DNA of 51,814 nt. Source: Candidatus Iainarchaeum sp. (GTDB taxonomy: Archaea; Iainarchaeota; Iainarchaeia; JAGGVJ01). Every line of letters begins with the position of its first letter. Positions within the stretch are counted from its first letter, which is position 1. The position numbers were made by a program, and so were the translations under genes. Below the pieces are notes generated by a model. That model saw only the letters and a program-made list of their open reading frames with translations, had not been told where the DNA came from and searched no databases. The stretch lies in contig JAGGVJ010000015.1 in NCBI GenBank assembly GCA_021158055.1, forward strand, positions 1-51,814. The letters run 5' to 3'. This document shows positions 50,330-51,814 of the stretch, piece by piece.

Positions 50330-51363
50330 TTTGGAGTTACCTCGCTTACATTTTCATTTATTACTCTTCCTTGCGCGTCTACTTCAACTATCCGGACAGA
50401 GTTTTCGTCGAAAGTGGTTGTTTTGCCGAGTGTTTCAAGGTATTCCATGAAGTTGATTTCTTTTTTGACCCACAGGTCTTTTGCGTCACTTTCAATGGTT
50501 ATGCTTATTGGTATCTGGTATTTCCATTTTTCGTTTGCCCACATGTTGCCTGAAAGATTGTTTATTGTTATGTTTATGGGGGTGGGGTCAAGCGGAGCTC
50601 CGGTGTACCCTTCAGGAACCAGGTCCATTGAGTAAGTTGATTTCAGTATATTGAAAAAATCCAGCCGGTACTCATCTGTGCTGTTATTGAAAGATACAAG
50701 CATTCCGCCGCTTGAATTGGTTATGGATCGGGTTTCAATTTCACTTGTGTTTTCGTTTGATGCGTCAGCCTGCACGTTTTCTACGGGTTGTCCGGAAGAG
50801 TTGGTAATATAAAATTTTTTTATGTTTTTCGGACTGCTTAGACTTGGTTGTATTTTGTATTCCTGGGATTGAACATAAAATGTTTTCGATGCGCTTTGTT
50901 CGGTTGCCTGTGACGGGTCAAGGTGGGTTGACTGTGGTGCTTGAATCACCGGCAGTATTTTGTATTCGTAGGAGTGGGTGTAAAATGTGGTGTCTGCCTG
51001 CGCGCTCGGGGCGCTTGCCGGGTTCAGGTGTGCTGAAGCAGGTGCTGAGATAACAGGTTCCATCTTGAATTCGTGCGAGGCAGTGTAAAAGTTGTTTGCT
51101 GCTTGTCCCAGTGGTGCCCCGCTCGGGTTCAGGTAACCTGGCATAGGCGCCGGGAGTGCCGGCTGCATTTTGTATTCGTAGGAGTGGGTGTAGAATGTGG
51201 TGTCTGCCTGCGCGCTCGGGGAGAACGAGGGGTCCAGGTGGGTGCTTGTCGGCGGCGTTTGAGTGTACTCGAAGTTAAACTCGGCTGACTCTATTGTGTG
51301 TTGTGCTGCCGAAAAGGCAGGGGCAAACATCAGCCAAGCAACTACTAAGACCCAAAAGCGCAA
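50326..51363 (-). CDS. secreted protein with 35-residue tandem repeats
   Basis: A 345-residue exported protein starting with TTG; TAGGAGATAATCTG precedes it. After the signal peptide (about residues 1-20) come four exact 35-residue repeats of the type HLNPASAPSAQADTTFYTHS, then a beta domain, then a C-terminal WKYQIPISITIESDAKDLWVK segment that looks like the first half of a DUF2341-type module. It has no FG-GAP repeats. Its stop overlaps the start of the FG-GAP gene by ATGA, so the two are translationally coupled, and the missing module half is in that protein. Confidence 0.8.
   Translation of the reverse strand: MRFWVLVVAWLMFAPAFSAAQHTIESAEFNFEYTQTPPTSTHLDPSFSPSAQADTTFYTHSYEYKMQPALPAPMPGYLNPSGAPLGQAANNFYTASHEFKMEPVISAPASAHLNPASAPSAQADTTFYTHSYEYKILPVIQAPQSTHLDPSQATEQSASKTFYVQSQEYKIQPSLSSPKNIKKFYITNSSGQPVENVQADASNENTSEIETRSITNSSGGMLVSFNNSTDEYRLDFFNILKSTYSMDLVPEGYTGAPLDPTPINITINNLSGNMWANEKWKYQIPISITIESDAKDLWVKKEINFMEYLETLGKTTTFDENSVRIVEVDAQGRVINENVSEVTPK
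50957..51221. repeat. 55-bp direct repeats encoding the secreted repeats
   Basis: TTTTGTATTCGTAGGAGTGGGTGTA... appears near-identically at 50957-51011 and 51168-51221, two repeat units apart. This marks gene conversion or recent unequal exchange among the 35-residue repeats. Confidence 0.85.
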
Positions 51364-51399
51364 ACAGATTATCTCCTATTTGTTGTGTTGCCTGCGTTT

Positions 51400-51814
51400 C
51401 TAGCTGTAGAAGCTTATGAAAGCCGTTTTAATATATCCATAGTAGGATACATAAGCATGTACACGGTATTTTTGGTTATTTTCCATGGATGTGGTTGTAT
51501 TTGTGCATAATATTTGAGTTACATTTGTTGCAACATTTACATTGGGGTCAGTTGTCTTGTTCCATTGCACATAACTAGATTTATAACTTGGGTGCAGGTA
51601 ACCGCTGTAACAGAGGGCTGAGTTGTAGGTAGTTACATCGTGTTTTGTCACGAACCATTCTGTGCCCCTGTTATTATAGTCATAGCTTCCGGTTACAATC
51701 AATCCTGTTGCGCTCGGGTAAAACCCTGAGTAGTAAGCAACATCACTTTTTGAGTAAGTGTAAGGTGATGCCTCAACTGTGCAGCTTTTGTGCCCTGCTC
51801 TCGTAATTATCCTA
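51400..51814 (-). CDS. partial secreted or surface protein
   Basis: The frame is open through the right edge, so the gene's start lies outside the window. The visible 137 codons are rich in Tyr, Thr, Ser and Asn with several Cys (HKSCTVEASPYTYSKSDV, ITQILCTNTTTSMEN), typical of an extracellular beta-sandwich. The ORF-track start (TTG 51702) is internal. It precedes the TTG-started repeat protein on the same strand, so a secreted-protein operon continues to the right. Confidence 0.65.
   Translation of the reverse strand, partial: RIITRAGHKSCTVEASPYTYSKSDVAYYSGFYPSATGLIVTGSYDYNNRGTEWFVTKHDVTTYNSALCYSGYLHPSYKSSYVQWNKTTDPNVNVATNVTQILCTNTTTSMENNQKYRVHAYVSYYGYIKTAFISFYS

Overview
The window looks like a 51.8-kb piece of an archaeal genome, probably of DPANN type, although the lineage cannot be fixed from the sequence alone. 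The evidence is archaeal-type AlaRS, LeuRS and ProRS, an archaeal GatCAB, a GTP-dependent dephospho-CoA kinase (DUF359), HerA, a class III (type IV pilin) signal peptide, TATA-like boxes placed for leaderless transcripts, and a tRNA-Leu that needs a short intron at position 37/38. Translation signals are very regular: many genes carry GGTG five or six bases before the start codon, and TTG starts are common. This spacing fixed several starts below, including one apparent ATA start.

Layout. Bases 1-117 are a 17-bp tandem repeat at the window edge. Next come a class I glutamine amidotransferase and a divergent NrdG-type radical SAM activase. Bases 1742-3507 are a mobile patch: a tyrosine recombinase, a lox/attI-like site just upstream of it, and, pointing the other way, one small membrane-protein gene followed by a 91-base attC-like imperfect palindrome. 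This has the layout of an integron with one cassette, but the recombinase lacks the IntI-specific insertion. Bases 4010-20951 are mostly housekeeping: alaS, leuS, a long coiled-coil protein, an M29 peptidase next to a DPCK-PPAT fusion (last two steps of CoA synthesis), tRNA-Thr, a HerA-type ATPase, a pilin-like protein with fibronectin-like domains, a SelB-like protein without GTPase motifs, a CTP-dependent lipid kinase-like protein and tRNA-Leu(CAA).

Bases 21036-22189 hold two AT-rich accessory genes, followed by a zinc ABC transporter (znuABC). Bases 24858-27897 hold two damaged genes: an MFS transporter interrupted by one TAA, and a GNAT-M29 fusion with a frameshift and an in-frame TAG. 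Bases 27999-35607 hold cysteine synthase, a HAD nucleotidase, rubrerythrin, an Mrp ATPase with HypA and a macrodomain protein, an unknown 327-residue protein, tRNA-Glu, an alpha/beta hydrolase and exonuclease III.

Bases 35674-39595 are a DpnII-like (GATC) restriction-modification island with two methylases and the endonuclease. Between endonuclease and second methylase sit an oppositely oriented winged-helix regulator and a frameshifted conserved gene. Bases 39582-48366 return to housekeeping: proS, an Lsr/lumazine-synthase-like protein, thioredoxin reductase, a beta-CASP-like nuclease, gatCAB and tRNAs for Val and Gln. The right end, 48491-51814, encodes secreted proteins with 35-residue repeats and FG-GAP calcium-binding repeats; the first two are translationally coupled and seem to share one split module.

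How the genes work together: aminoacyl-tRNA supply (AlaRS, LeuRS, ProRS, GatCAB, five tRNAs) is the main housekeeping theme. The two mobile zones (integron-like patch and restriction island) and the cluster of broken genes show recent turnover.
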